A model generated the notes under the pieces. The model ran no database searches, had not been told where the DNA came from, and saw only the letters and a program-made list of their open reading frames with translations. Of a stretch of 64,000 nt of DNA, positions 6,044 to 15,971 are shown piece after piece. The position numbers were made by a program, and so were the translations under genes. Each line of letters opens with the position of its first letter. Positions within the stretch are counted from its first letter, which is position 1. The stretch is from Microcaldota archaeon (GTDB lineage Archaea > Micrarchaeota > Micrarchaeia > Micrarchaeales > CABMGC01). The stretch lies in NCBI GenBank assembly GCA_028867025.1, contig JAGWHC010000001.1:313695-377694 (forward strand). The letters are read 5' to 3'.

Positions 6044-7963
6044 GTGCCAGTGAGTCAAATGCAAGAAGAACAGGATGAGTATAACGCATCCAAAATTGTC
6101 GTGCTTGAGGGAACGCAGGGCATAAGGAAAAGGCCCGCGATGTACATAGGCACAACAAGCAGTGCAGGTGCGCTGCATCTCCTTTTTGAGGTGCTGGACA
6201 ACGCCGTTGACGAGGCTCTTGCAGGGTACGCGAAGAACATTTCAATTACCTTGACTCAGGACGAAACCGGGGACATAGGGGAGGTGAACGATGACGGACG
6301 AGGCATGCCAGTAGACATAATGCCCAAGTTCAACAAGAGCGCTGTAGAGATTATAATGACAACGCTCCACAAGGGAGCGAAGTTCACCAACGACACCTAC
6401 AAGATATCGGGAGGCCTGCACGGAGTGGGGCTCACAGTGGTCAATGCGCTTTCAGAGTTTACCGATGTTTCTGTGGCAAAGGATGGGAAAAACTACAAGC
6501 AGACGTTTTCAAGAGGCGTTCCGACCAGCGCCTTGGAAACTCTGGGAGATGCGCAGGGCAACGGTACGACGGTCAAGTTCAAACCTGACCCTCAGATCTT
6601 TCCATCCCCAAGGTTCGATTCGGCGCAGCTGAAGGACAGGCTCAGATATCTTAGTTTCCTCAACCCCAAGCTCCGGATAAGGCTTACTGACAACAGGTTC
6701 AACACCCACGAGGAGGAAACGTTCTTCTCCGAGAAGGGGATTGAGGACTTCATGAGGTACATAAACAAGGACCAGCAGACAGTCACGAACGTCATCCACG
6801 AAAAAAGGCAGGAAGAAGGCATGGTCATAGAGTTCGCCATGCAGTACGTCAACTCCTATGACGAAAGGCTCGAAGCCTTTGTAAACAACATAAGAACCGC
6901 GGAAGGCGGCACACACGTTATAGGATTCCACGCTGGTCTTTCAAGGGCGGTGATCAATTACCTGGCTAGGAACAACAAGAACGGCGCGAAGGTGACAGGA
7001 GACGACACCAGAGAAGGTTTGGCTGCTATACTCAGCGTCCTCATGCCCAATCCTGAATTCGAGGGCCAGACAAAGGAGAAGCTCGGCAACTCCACAGTAA
7101 AGAGCATAGTCGAGACAAGCGTCTACTCGTTCCTGTCCAGATACTTCGAGGAACACCCCGCAGAGGCGCGAGGCGTGATAGAGAAGGCGATAAACGCGAT
7201 GAACGCCAGGGAGAGTGCAAGGCGCGCACGCGAGCTGGCAAGAAAGAAGAACATATTCGAGAGCGCTGTGCTCCCTGGCAAACTCGCAGACTGCATAGAG
7301 GACGATCCGGAGAAGACAGAGCTTTTCATAGTCGAGGGCAAGAGCGCCGGAGGTTCAAGCAAGGAGGGGAGGAACAAGCAGATACAGGCAATACTGCCGC
7401 TGAGGGGCAAGATACTCAATGTGGAGAAGGCCAGCGAAGAAAGGATATTCGAGAGCGCTGAGCTGAACGTGCTCGTCACCGCCCTGGGCACTGGCATAAG
7501 GGAAACCTTCAACCCGGAGAAGACGAGGTACAAGAAGATAGTCATAATGAGCGACGCAGACGTTGACGGAGAGCACATCAGGACATTGCTGCTTACGTTC
7601 TTCTACCGCTACATGAAGAAGCTGATAGAGAACGGCTATATCTACATAGCCCAGCCACCGCTCTACAAGGTCACATCAGGCAAGAGTATCAGTTACTGCT
7701 ACACGGACGAAGAGCTTGAGGCAAAAAGGAAGGAGTACGATGGAAAGATGGAGGTTCAAAGATACAAGGGCCTCGGGGAGATGAACGCCGAGCAGCTGTG
7801 GGAGACCACGATGAACCCAGAAAACAGGATACTCAAGAAAGTCGGCATATCTGACGCTGAGAGGGCGAACAGCCTCTTTACGATCCTAATGGGAGTGGAT
7901 GTGCATCCGAGGAGGAAGTTCCTTGAGGAACACTCAGGAGACGTGAAGTTCCTGGACATATAG
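6044..7963 (+). CDS. gyrB: DNA gyrase subunit B
   Basis: 639 residues from a GTG start. The GHKL ATPase motifs are present (DNAVDEALAGY near residue 50, DDGRGMPVDI near 80, GGLHGVGLTVVNALSE near 125). The TOPRIM glutamate motif EGKSAGGSSKEGR is near residue 430, DADVDGEHIRTLLLTFFYRYM near 505, and the C-terminal QRYKGLGEMN / TTMNPENR signature follows. It is the ATPase half of the type IIA topoisomerase that introduces negative supercoils. Archaeal gyrases are thought to derive from bacteria. The usual EGDSAGG reads EGKSAGG here. gyrA follows after 7 bases. Confidence 0.97.
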   Translation: MPVSQMQEEQDEYNASKIVVLEGTQGIRKRPAMYIGTTSSAGALHLLFEVLDNAVDEALAGYAKNISITLTQDETGDIGEVNDDGRGMPVDIMPKFNKSAVEIIMTTLHKGAKFTNDTYKISGGLHGVGLTVVNALSEFTDVSVAKDGKNYKQTFSRGVPTSALETLGDAQGNGTTVKFKPDPQIFPSPRFDSAQLKDRLRYLSFLNPKLRIRLTDNRFNTHEEETFFSEKGIEDFMRYINKDQQTVTNVIHEKRQEEGMVIEFAMQYVNSYDERLEAFVNNIRTAEGGTHVIGFHAGLSRAVINYLARNNKNGAKVTGDDTREGLAAILSVLMPNPEFEGQTKEKLGNSTVKSIVETSVYSFLSRYFEEHPAEARGVIEKAINAMNARESARRARELARKKNIFESAVLPGKLADCIEDDPEKTELFIVEGKSAGGSSKEGRNKQIQAILPLRGKILNVEKASEERIFESAELNVLVTALGTGIRETFNPEKTRYKKIVIMSDADVDGEHIRTLLLTFFYRYMKKLIENGYIYIAQPPLYKVTSGKSISYCYTDEELEAKRKEYDGKMEVQRYKGLGEMNAEQLWETTMNPENRILKKVGISDAERANSLFTILMGVDVHPRRKFLEEHSGDVKFLDI

Positions 7964-7970
7964 TGGTTTT

Positions 7971-10394
7971 TTGGCAGATTTGAAGAATGTTGTACTGGAG
8001 GAAGAGCTGCAGTCCAGCTACCTCGATTACGCGATGAGCGTAATCATAGGCAGGGCCATACCCGACGCAAGGGACGGCATCAAGCCTGTGCAGAGGCGAA
8101 TCCTCTACGCAATGTACAAGATCAGCAACACGCACGATAGGCCTACGAAGAAGAGCGCGACAATCGTGGGAGAGGTAATAGGCCATTTTCACCCCCACGG
8201 CGACATACCTATTTATGACGCGCTGGTCAGGATGGCGCAACCCTTCGCAATGAACCATACGCTTGTCGAAGGCCAGGGCAACTTCGGGTCAATAGACGGG
8301 GACCCGCCTGCAGCCATGCGTTACACAGAGGTAAGACTGGCGAAAATATCGGATGAGCTACTTACTGACTTGGACAAGGAGACCGTAAACTTCCTTCCGA
8401 ATTTCGACAACACCGAAAGAGAACCAGAGATACTGCCAACAAAGCTTCCGAATCTGCTTGTGAACGGTGCAGGGGGAATAGCCGTTGGGGTCGCGACAAG
8501 CATACCTCCGCATAATCTTGCAGAAGTGTGCGATGCGATGCTGTACGTGCTTGACCACAAAGAGGCAACAGTAGAGGAGATACTCGGAATAATCAAGGGT
8601 CCAGATTTCCCCACGGGAGGGATTGCGATAATGAGCCAGAATGCCACCAACGGCTACAAATACGGGCGCGGGCAGCTCACTGTCAGGGGCAAGGTCAATG
8701 TGCAGGCCGACGAGGGCAGGATCACCATTACCGAGATACCGTACAACGTCAACAAAGCATCATTCGTAGAGAACATTGCGAACCTCGCAAGAGAGAGAAA
8801 GATAATCGGCATAAGGGACATCAGGGACGAGAGCGACAGGCAAGGGATAAGCATAAAGATCGACCTGACGAGGGACGCGAACGCAGACCAGATACTCAAT
8901 CAACTGTACAAACATACGCAGCTCGAAACCACATTTCCATTGATTCCGCTTGCAGTGACGGGCAAGGTACTCAAGAGCTTCAGCATAACCCAGCTGCTGA
9001 GCACTTTCATAAACTACAGGAGGGAGATAGTAGGAAAGAGAAGCCAGTTTGAGCTAAAAGTGGCCAAGGATAGGCTGCACATAGTCCAGGGCCTACAGAT
9101 AGCCGTCGCCCAGATAGACCGCGTGGTGAAGACGATAAGGGACTGCAAGGAGATAGGAGAGGCACGCGCCATGCTCATGGCCCACTACTCGCTTTCAGAA
9201 AAGCAGGCAAACGCGATACTCGACATGAAGCTGAGCAGGCTTACTCAGCTCGAGAACAGGTCGCTCAACAAGGAGGCTGACGAGCTGAACGAGCGGATCA
9301 AATACTACTCAGACGTCCTCGCCGACCCATCCAAGATCGACGACATCATAAAGCAGGAGACTCTGGACCTGAAGAAGAAGTACGGCAGGCCCAGAAAGAC
9401 CGAGATAGTGCAGATGGAGCAGCAGTTTGAGATACAGGACGAGGACATGGTGAGCGATGAAAGGGTCAGTGTCATACTCACCAATTCAGGCTATGTCAAG
9501 AAGATGGGCATAGCCAGCTACAAGGACCAGGAGAGAGGAGGCAAGGGCATTATCGCAATGAACCTCAAGGAGGGAGATTTCGTAAAGCACATGATAGCGC
9601 CGCGCAACAAGGACTACGTGCTCTTCATCTCCAATCTTGGCAGGCTGTACTGGCTCAAGGCATACAACATACCGGAAGGCAGCAGGTACTCTGAGGGCAG
9701 GTCGATAGTAAACCTGCTCAACCTGAAGGACGAGAGCATAGTTACGATGTTCAGGATAAAGGATTTCGAAACATCGAGCGTGGTGTTCCTCACCGCAAAA
9801 GGCCAAGTAAAGAGGACAAGCGCAAAGCTCTTCTCAAAACCCAGGGCCACGGGTGTCCGGGCAATTTCATTGAACGAAGGGGATGAGATAGCTGACGCCA
9901 TGGTGGTGAGAGACGACCAGAAATACATAATAGTAGCAACGAAGAACGGCAAGTCGATAAGATTCGGCATAGACGACGTGCGCCAGATGGGTAGATCTGC
10001 GGCAGGGGTAAGGGGAATAAGGTTGCACGAAGGGGACGTTGCAAAGAACCTTATAGCGGCGGGAGAGGAAGGCAGCATACTCACCGTTTCGGAGAAGGGC
10101 TACGGAAAGATAACAGACATAGCCGAATACAGGATGCAGGGCAGAGGAGGCGGAGGCGTCCTAAACCTTAAGGTGAACGACAAGACAGGCCCCGTCGCAA
10201 AGGCGCTCTTCCTGCGCAAAGAGCCGAAACTTCTCCTGATCAACTCGAAGGGTGTGAGTATCATGATGCCCATATCCTCGATAAGGGTTACAGGAAGGGC
10301 GGCAAGCGGCGTTAGGTTGATGAAGGTCGAGCCAGGTGCCAAAGTAATAGACGCGAGGCTGATGGAAGACTCAACTGCAGGAACGGAGGCATAA
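7971..10394 (+). CDS. gyrA: DNA gyrase subunit A
   Basis: 807 residues from a TTG start. The N-terminal breakage-reunion domain has the catalytic tyrosine in AAMRYTEVR (Tyr118). The coiled-coil gate is in the middle. The C-terminal beta-pinwheel contains a GyrA-box (DQERGGKGI near residue 523), which argues for true gyrase rather than topoisomerase IV activity. The position equivalent to E. coli Ser83 is Ile79 (HPHGDIPIYD), while the Asp87 equivalent is kept. It forms an operon with gyrB. Its stop is 6 bases from the convergent Lhr-type helicase stop. Confidence 0.97.
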   Translation: MADLKNVVLEEELQSSYLDYAMSVIIGRAIPDARDGIKPVQRRILYAMYKISNTHDRPTKKSATIVGEVIGHFHPHGDIPIYDALVRMAQPFAMNHTLVEGQGNFGSIDGDPPAAMRYTEVRLAKISDELLTDLDKETVNFLPNFDNTEREPEILPTKLPNLLVNGAGGIAVGVATSIPPHNLAEVCDAMLYVLDHKEATVEEILGIIKGPDFPTGGIAIMSQNATNGYKYGRGQLTVRGKVNVQADEGRITITEIPYNVNKASFVENIANLARERKIIGIRDIRDESDRQGISIKIDLTRDANADQILNQLYKHTQLETTFPLIPLAVTGKVLKSFSITQLLSTFINYRREIVGKRSQFELKVAKDRLHIVQGLQIAVAQIDRVVKTIRDCKEIGEARAMLMAHYSLSEKQANAILDMKLSRLTQLENRSLNKEADELNERIKYYSDVLADPSKIDDIIKQETLDLKKKYGRPRKTEIVQMEQQFEIQDEDMVSDERVSVILTNSGYVKKMGIASYKDQERGGKGIIAMNLKEGDFVKHMIAPRNKDYVLFISNLGRLYWLKAYNIPEGSRYSEGRSIVNLLNLKDESIVTMFRIKDFETSSVVFLTAKGQVKRTSAKLFSKPRATGVRAISLNEGDEIADAMVVRDDQKYIIVATKNGKSIRFGIDDVRQMGRSAAGVRGIRLHEGDVAKNLIAAGEEGSILTVSEKGYGKITDIAEYRMQGRGGGGVLNLKVNDKTGPVAKALFLRKEPKLLLINSKGVSIMMPISSIRVTGRAASGVRLMKVEPGAKVIDARLMEDSTAGTEA

Positions 10395-10400
10395 AAGAGC

Positions 10401-13169
10401 TTATCTCCAGTACTTCTTGGTCCTCACAAAATTCTTCTGAGCCTCGATGAGGTCTATCAGAAACTGTCTGTGGCTTTTCCTGAGCTGCTTCAGCGTTCTT
10501 GCCGCAGTCATGGCACCAATCCCATACACCGACAGTGCAGCGATCGCTCTGCTTCCATAGGCTTCGACAAGCCCGGCCTCGCGCAACGCTTCCTTGTAGT
10601 TCTTGCTCTCCATGAAATCAAGCGACTTGCCCGCAATCTTCTTCTTCACAGCTGACGCTTTTGCATCGCTGTTCATCGCCACCATTGGGCTCTTGCATCT
10701 CGGGCACGCCACAGTCTCGTCTTTCTGCACCGAAACCTGCCTCCCGAATTCCATGCCACAATACGTGCACAGCAGCTCGATCTTCTTCTCGTTTATCTTA
10801 TGCTCGAGCTCGTTTATCGACGCCTCGTCGGGAAGCACCGGAAGAAGCAGCTCCCTGTAGTTATACGTCGCCCGCATTATCTCTTCAGCCAGCGGAGACG
10901 CAGCTCCCTCGAGCACGCTGATGTGCACCGTGCCTTTCCTGAGTCCTGCTATGAACGCGAGCGCGCTGCCCAGGTCAAAGTAGTTTTTCTTCAGGTCCCT
11001 TATGGTTTCCTCAGCTATAGCGGAATCCTTGTAGAAGCTTACGAGCCTGTCAGCGTTGCTCTTCGTTATCGTTGCCTTCTTCTCGACCACTCCGAAGAGC
11101 TTGCACACCTGCACGAACTTGTACCTGAAGAGATCTGTGCTCGCTATGAAACTGTCGCTGCTTACTATGCCCTCGAGGTCGTAGTTCTTCATCGTCTCGA
11201 ATATTTTTCTGGTGCTGGGTCTCCTCTTCACCCCACCATAGTCTATTATCAGAGCATACGGCGTAACCTTGACAGGCACTCTGTTTCCTGCCGCCTGCGA
11301 TGCGACATAAGCCACCACCTTTCCAAGGAACTCGTTGGCTCTCTTCCCAAGCGGCATGTGCACGACTGCGTAGCCCTCCAGTTCTTCTATTACAAGCTTG
11401 CTTTCTGATGGGGCGAAATATTTTTTCTGCGATTCGATAAAACCTTCGACCGCATTAGCAGTGGGCTTCCCCAGGACATCGACTTCCTGTGGCAGGCCCC
11501 TTTCGAAGATTTCATAGACGCCCTTGGCGGTTGCCTCTGATACCGGTATGTCCTCGCCCTCCCAGTCAGGTATCGCCGCCTCGAACTCCTCGCTCTGCTC
11601 AACGAACACAGTATCCTTTTCGATGCTTACCACCTTCCACGGCAGGCCCTTCGTTATGAACGTTGCGCCCTCCTCAAGATAGTTGGCAGCGAACTGCTCG
11701 TCAACTGTTGATATAACCCTGTTCCCCACCGTGCTCTTGACAAAAAACCGCACAGTATCAGGAATCACGCTTATGTTTGAGAAGAAGTAGCCGCGCGACC
11801 TGTAGCCTATGCCCGCACTTTTGTCCTTCACCCTGATCAGCCGCTCCCCGTCAAGGAAATTCAGCACTTTCTCGAACGTGGAGTCGCTGACCGATGCGTA
11901 AGGGGCAGATCTCCTGATTATCTCAAGCATTCTCTTGAGTTCTATCTTCTTGTACTCGAGCACAAACGCGCATATCTGGTTGGCTAGCACATCAAGCGCG
12001 TTTTCCTCTATCGAAGGGATCTCTATCTTCCCCATGCCCATCTGCCTGATTATCGAGATGGATTCAAGAGCCTCGATGTTGTTTGCAACTATTATCTTTC
12101 CGTACGAGACCTCACTCGCCCTGTGGCCTCCCCTTCCGACTCTCTGCACGAGCCTTGTCACTTGGCGCGGAGAGCCGTACTGAATTACGAGGTTTATCGA
12201 CCCGATGTCTATCCCGAGCTCGAGGGAGCTGGTGGCTATTATGCTCTTCACCTTTCCTTCCTTGAACTCGTTTTCCACCTTTATCCTCTCCTCCTTGTCG
12301 AGAGAGCTGTGATGCACGCCTATGCCTCCAAACTGCTCCAGCCTGTTGAAATACACGAGCTTGCTGCCAAGCGACTCTACCACCTGTCTCGTGTTCGCGA
12401 ATATAAGCGTAGATTCGGAGCCCTTCACGAGATCGGAGATCCTCTCTATCCTGGCGAGAGTCGACGCATCAAGGTTGAATTTTTGCTTGAATTCAGAGTA
12501 GGCTTTTCCCGGGTGGTGCGGCATCTCTATGTTTACCTTTATCTCCTTCTCTCCCTTTGCGTCAATTAGCGAGCATGGTCCCGTGCTGCAAAGGAACCTT
12601 CTTGCTTCCTTTGAGTTGCCTATTGTGGCGCTGATTCCAATCCGCTGGTACCCGCCTGCCAGTTCGGCAAGGCGTTCAAGCGCTACCGCAAGCTGGGCTC
12701 CCCTCTTGTTCGCGTACAGCTCATGGAGCTCGTCCACTATTACCGCGCGCACGTTGGCAAGCGCGCTCCTCAGCCTCGGAGAGAGAAAGAGGTTCTGCAG
12801 AGTTTCAGGCGTTGTTATCAGCACCTCGGGAGGAGACGCTGCCTGCAGCTGCCTTTCTTTGGTAGGGGTGTCGCCGTGCCTGACAGATATGCTTATCCCA
12901 AGTTCCCTTGCCATTACCTCCAGTCTTTTCATCAGGTCCCTGTTGAGCGCCCTCAATGGAGTGATGTAGATGAGCCTTATCCCCTTCCTCTCGTTCTCGT
13001 TCAGCAGGCGCTTGAAGAGAGGAAGCACCGCGGCCTCGGTTTTGCCGCTCCCTGTGGGAGCGGTTATTATGCAGTTCTCTCCCTTCTCCACGTGCGCAAG
13101 CGCGGCTTTCTGCACATCGGTGAAGCTGCCGAATTTCTTCAGGAAAATCTCGTATGGATCAGCAGGCAT
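10401..13169 (-). CDS. lhr: Lhr-family DEAD/DEAH ATP-dependent helicase
   Basis: About 922 residues from the ATG at 13169. An upstream ATG at 13202 would overlap the previous gene. Helicase motifs: Walker A TAPTGSGKT near residue 37, VDELHEL near 145, SATIGN near 188, and the C-terminal RecA motif QRVGRGGHR near 355. A large C-terminal region follows with a zinc ribbon (CTYCGMEF and CPRCKSP, near 805-830). Lhr helicases unwind DNA and RNA:DNA hybrids and act in repair of stalled forks. The gene begins 4 bases after the surface-glycoprotein gene stop and converges with gyrA. Confidence 0.88.
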   Translation of the reverse strand: MPADPYEIFLKKFGSFTDVQKAALAHVEKGENCIITAPTGSGKTEAAVLPLFKRLLNENERKGIRLIYITPLRALNRDLMKRLEVMARELGISISVRHGDTPTKERQLQAASPPEVLITTPETLQNLFLSPRLRSALANVRAVIVDELHELYANKRGAQLAVALERLAELAGGYQRIGISATIGNSKEARRFLCSTGPCSLIDAKGEKEIKVNIEMPHHPGKAYSEFKQKFNLDASTLARIERISDLVKGSESTLIFANTRQVVESLGSKLVYFNRLEQFGGIGVHHSSLDKEERIKVENEFKEGKVKSIIATSSLELGIDIGSINLVIQYGSPRQVTRLVQRVGRGGHRASEVSYGKIIVANNIEALESISIIRQMGMGKIEIPSIEENALDVLANQICAFVLEYKKIELKRMLEIIRRSAPYASVSDSTFEKVLNFLDGERLIRVKDKSAGIGYRSRGYFFSNISVIPDTVRFFVKSTVGNRVISTVDEQFAANYLEEGATFITKGLPWKVVSIEKDTVFVEQSEEFEAAIPDWEGEDIPVSEATAKGVYEIFERGLPQEVDVLGKPTANAVEGFIESQKKYFAPSESKLVIEELEGYAVVHMPLGKRANEFLGKVVAYVASQAAGNRVPVKVTPYALIIDYGGVKRRPSTRKIFETMKNYDLEGIVSSDSFIASTDLFRYKFVQVCKLFGVVEKKATITKSNADRLVSFYKDSAIAEETIRDLKKNYFDLGSALAFIAGLRKGTVHISVLEGAASPLAEEIMRATYNYRELLLPVLPDEASINELEHKINEKKIELLCTYCGMEFGRQVSVQKDETVACPRCKSPMVAMNSDAKASAVKKKIAGKSLDFMESKNYKEALREAGLVEAYGSRAIAALSVYGIGAMTAARTLKQLRKSHRQFLIDLIEAQKNFVRTKKYWR

Positions 13170-13173
13170 ATCT

Positions 13174-14811
13174 CTAGCCAAAAGGTATGAAGGCGCTTCC
13201 AAGGACAGTCCGCGTTGTGTTCGAAACGGTATAGTTGAGCGCTAGCGTCAGGTGGATGTTGAGAGCCGTTCCGTTTATCGGCGTAGAGACGCTGTAGCAG
13301 GTCGCGTTCGCTGTCGTACTCCCTCCGCTTTGGAGCGTTTTGTTTACCGTGAAGCCCACAATCCCTGCTATTTGATAGCACTTGATGCTGTTGAGCGTGG
13401 CCGAGGCATTGAGCTTGTTGGTGATCTTGAGCGATATGTTGCCTTTGCTGTAGCTGACGTTGCCGCATCCGAAAGAGTCGTTGAACTCGCACGTGTCTAT
13501 CACTCCTGACTTGAAAACTACAGAGGGGCCGCTGACGTTTAGCTTCTGTAGTATACCTTCCGCGCTGACCGCAGCGCTCACCGCAAGCGATGTATTGACA
13601 AGCGAGAAAGCGGAAAGGTTATACCCTCCCTTGTATGCAGTTGTCCTTATCAGGGCAAAACTGCCGAACTTCCCTGATTTCAGAGGTATGTATGTGTTGC
13701 AGTACGATGTGCCGTTGGCCTCGCCTATAAGGCCGAAGCATGTGGCGTTGATTGAGGTGCCGTTGGATATCGTGTCGTACACGAACGTGCTGTTGCTCAC
13801 AATCGAAAGCCTGGCAATGTAGTCGCCGCTCCTGGAAACCAAGCTGTAGTTAGCGAGCGAGGTCGAGTTGGGGATGAAAAGCGCAGCTCCAAACCTTGAG
13901 CCCAATCCCTGCATCTGCACCGGGTTGAAGTCCGCGCTGCTCTCGTTTATGATTGTGTAGCATGGGACAGAGTTCTTTTCCGCAAGCACCTGCAGCCAAC
14001 CCCCTGCATACCAGCCGCAGAACGTTGTGTCATTCAGCATCTTTACGTAGATCACGGTTCCTGCTGCCGTGGTCACGTTTGCCGTGCTGAGGTGGGATCC
14101 GATGGTTGCCGCCGAGAAGATGCTTGGCGAAAGGTAACCCTTTACCCAGATTGAATAGACTGCGCTGCCGTTGTTCGAGTAATTCGCCTCCCCGACAGAC
14201 ATGTTCTTTATGTAATACGAGGTCAGGTTGAAGATCGGCTTTAGGAAAGCGTCAAGCTGCCTGTTGCCAGTCAGCGTGAATGTGCTCACGTTGAACTGGT
14301 CATAGAGATATGAGCCCAGAAGGTATGCGCCGTTTGTAAGTGTCGCATGCCTGAACAGGGTGATGTTGCTCTTGGGTAGAAGTGAAGAAGGCGATGCGTT
14401 CTCCGGCACAAGCACGCTGAGCGACGCATATGCCTGCGAGTGCGACCTGTCCCCTATGTTGTAAAGCTTGCTCGGATCGGCAACGACGCTTATGGCATAG
14501 CTTCCTGGCAGCGTCGGCGAGTAGTTGAATATGATCGTAGCCTGCTTGCCAGCAGGGAGCGTCACCTTGTAGAGCGTCGTGAGGTTGCCGTTCACCAGCA
14601 CCCCCAGGCTCATGTTTGATACGGCATTGCTGCCGTTGTTGAAGACGTTTATGTCAAACTGAGACTTCTGGTAGGGATATATTTGCGCGTTCGCCGCCGG
14701 GCTGATTCCGAGAGCTATGCTTATTGTTGGCTGGTAGAAGAACCTGAAGTAGAAGGCTACCGCTGCTATGGCCACAATGAGCACCGCCCACAGATAAACC
14801 TCTCTCCTCAC
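13174..14811 (-). CDS. membrane-anchored, heavily N-glycosylated extracellular protein
   Basis: 545 residues from a GTG at 14811 that overlaps the upstream stop as GTGA. An upstream ATG exists, but it lies inside the preceding gene. There is a single N-terminal membrane anchor at about residues 6-24 (YLWAVLIVAIAAVAFYF), then a long Ser/Thr/Asn-rich beta region with roughly thirty N-x-S/T sequons. Several cysteines (for example FCGWYAGG, CFGLIGEANGTSYC) could form extracellular disulfides. The segment at about residues 30-130 reads like a CARDB/Ig-type fold. It is probably a surface-layer-like or adhesion protein; no specific family recognised. Translationally coupled to the winged-helix gene before it. 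Confidence 0.75.
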   Translation of the reverse strand: MRREVYLWAVLIVAIAAVAFYFRFFYQPTISIALGISPAANAQIYPYQKSQFDINVFNNGSNAVSNMSLGVLVNGNLTTLYKVTLPAGKQATIIFNYSPTLPGSYAISVVADPSKLYNIGDRSHSQAYASLSVLVPENASPSSLLPKSNITLFRHATLTNGAYLLGSYLYDQFNVSTFTLTGNRQLDAFLKPIFNLTSYYIKNMSVGEANYSNNGSAVYSIWVKGYLSPSIFSAATIGSHLSTANVTTAAGTVIYVKMLNDTTFCGWYAGGWLQVLAEKNSVPCYTIINESSADFNPVQMQGLGSRFGAALFIPNSTSLANYSLVSRSGDYIARLSIVSNSTFVYDTISNGTSINATCFGLIGEANGTSYCNTYIPLKSGKFGSFALIRTTAYKGGYNLSAFSLVNTSLAVSAAVSAEGILQKLNVSGPSVVFKSGVIDTCEFNDSFGCGNVSYSKGNISLKITNKLNASATLNSIKCYQIAGIVGFTVNKTLQSGGSTTANATCYSVSTPINGTALNIHLTLALNYTVSNTTRTVLGSAFIPFG

Positions 14812-15290
14812 TGCACCACGTCCATAGCTCCCTTGTTCCTGAGCTCGCGGATTGCCTCCCCTATCTTGCCTGAAATCTCCTTGTAGTCGGATTCGTAGAG
14901 GCCACTGGCCCAAGTCAGTGCGTCATACCTGTCGCCCATCGCCGGGGGCTTGAGATAGAACTTCCCCTGCGAGTTCTCCACGAGGCCCATCTTCTTCATG
15001 CGCAGCAAATGATACCTGAGCGTCTTCTCGTTCATTACCTCCCAATTCTTGGTTATGTACTCCTGCAGCTCGGCCACAGACGGGTCGCTTTTCCTCACGA
15101 ACTGGAAGTTCAGTAGCGCGTCAAGCACAGCAACCGAGCTAAGCCTCGATTCTCCAGGGTTTATGACGCCGAGCGAGAGGGCGAGCCAGCGCACTATCGA
15201 CCTGCGCGTCTCAAGTACCTCCTTGGTGAGGCGCATGTTCCTAAGTGTCACCTCCTTGTCTATGAGTTCGGATTCGCTTAGCTCTGCCAT
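14808..15290 (-). CDS. winged-helix transcriptional regulator
   Basis: 160 residues from the ATG at 15290 (a frame four codons longer is open). There is an N-terminal helical segment, then a winged-helix core (SVAELQEYITKNWEVMNEKTLRYHLLRMKKMGLVENSQGKFYLKPP) in the middle of the protein. It has no membrane segment. Its stop overlaps the start of the surface glycoprotein gene, so the two are translated together. Local control of that protein is the natural guess. Divergent from the 74-residue protein gene at 15371. Confidence 0.7.
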   Translation of the reverse strand: MAELSESELIDKEVTLRNMRLTKEVLETRRSIVRWLALSLGVINPGESRLSSVAVLDALLNFQFVRKSDPSVAELQEYITKNWEVMNEKTLRYHLLRMKKMGLVENSQGKFYLKPPAMGDRYDALTWASGLYESDYKEISGKIGEAIRELRNKGAMDVVQ

Positions 15291-15370
15291 AAACCAAACC
15301 AAAATGTTGTCAGATGAACGCTTATATCTTTATCCCGCTAGATTTATATGCGGTTCCTGCGGTGCAAGCG

Positions 15371-15595
15371 ATGCCGAGATACTACAAGGTGTACGACAGC
15401 AAGCAAATCCTCTTCGTGACCGTCGATGACGGTGGAGCTGTCATAATCAAGGACGAGGGGGGAAGGAAGGTTTTCCTCTCCAAATATCAGGCAAAGCTTA
15501 TGAAATTTGGGATAGAGAATCTACTCAAGAACCTCTTCGAGGGCGTCGATTCCAAGGACGTGCACATCGAGGAGCTAAGGGAACCTGCTAGATAG
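15371..15595 (+). CDS. small conserved-looking hypothetical protein upstream of prefoldin beta
   Basis: 74 residues from the ATG at 15371. A TATA-like TTTATATG at 15343-15350 lies about 26 bases upstream, so the transcript is probably leaderless and the longer frame from 15314 is unlikely. The protein starts with a two-stranded hairpin-like segment (MPRYYKVYDSKQILFVTVDD) and ends with an acidic tail. I do not recognise the family. It is followed 7 bases later by the prefoldin beta gene. In other archaea that gene is also preceded by a small protein gene, but homology is not claimed. Confidence 0.6.
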   Translation: MPRYYKVYDSKQILFVTVDDGGAVIIKDEGGRKVFLSKYQAKLMKFGIENLLKNLFEGVDSKDVHIEELREPAR

Positions 15596-15602
15596 TGGGA
15601 CG

Positions 15603-15965
15603 ATGGCACAACAAACAAACCAAACCGGAAACGAGGCAGAAAAGACGGTGCGCGATTACCAGATGTTGCAGGAGCAACTGCGTTCCGCCACGCTCCAGCT
15701 CGACCAGCTCCAGATCCAGAAGGCTGAGCTCGAGAAGGCGAAAGACGAGGTCGGAGGCGCCAGCGGGAAGGTCTACATCACCGTGGGGAGCGTGATAGTC
15801 GAGACGAGCAAGGACAAGGCGCTCTCAGACATAAAGGAGAAAGCGGAGCTCACTGAAGTGAGGATAGGTTCGCTGACGAAGCAGCTCAACGAGCTCAAGA
15901 CCAAGGAGAAGACGCTCAGCGAGAAGATAACGCAGCTGTACAAGCAGAGCCAGGGAACGGGCTGA
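15603..15965 (+). CDS. pfdB: prefoldin subunit beta
   Basis: 120 residues with the prefoldin-beta architecture. An N-terminal coiled coil (about 10-50) leads into a central beta hairpin (GKVYITVGSVIVETSKDKAL, about 57-77) and a second coiled coil (about 78-115). Four beta and two alpha subunits make the jellyfish-like chaperone that holds unfolded proteins and passes them to the thermosome, whose gene lies at 44.7 kb. It sits in a tight plus-strand operon with a small unknown gene before it and a DHH phosphoesterase 6 bases after it. Confidence 0.9.
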   Translation: MAQQTNQTGNEAEKTVRDYQMLQEQLRSATLQLDQLQIQKAELEKAKDEVGGASGKVYITVGSVIVETSKDKALSDIKEKAELTEVRIGSLTKQLNELKTKEKTLSEKITQLYKQSQGTG

Positions 15966-15971
15966 TCAGCG

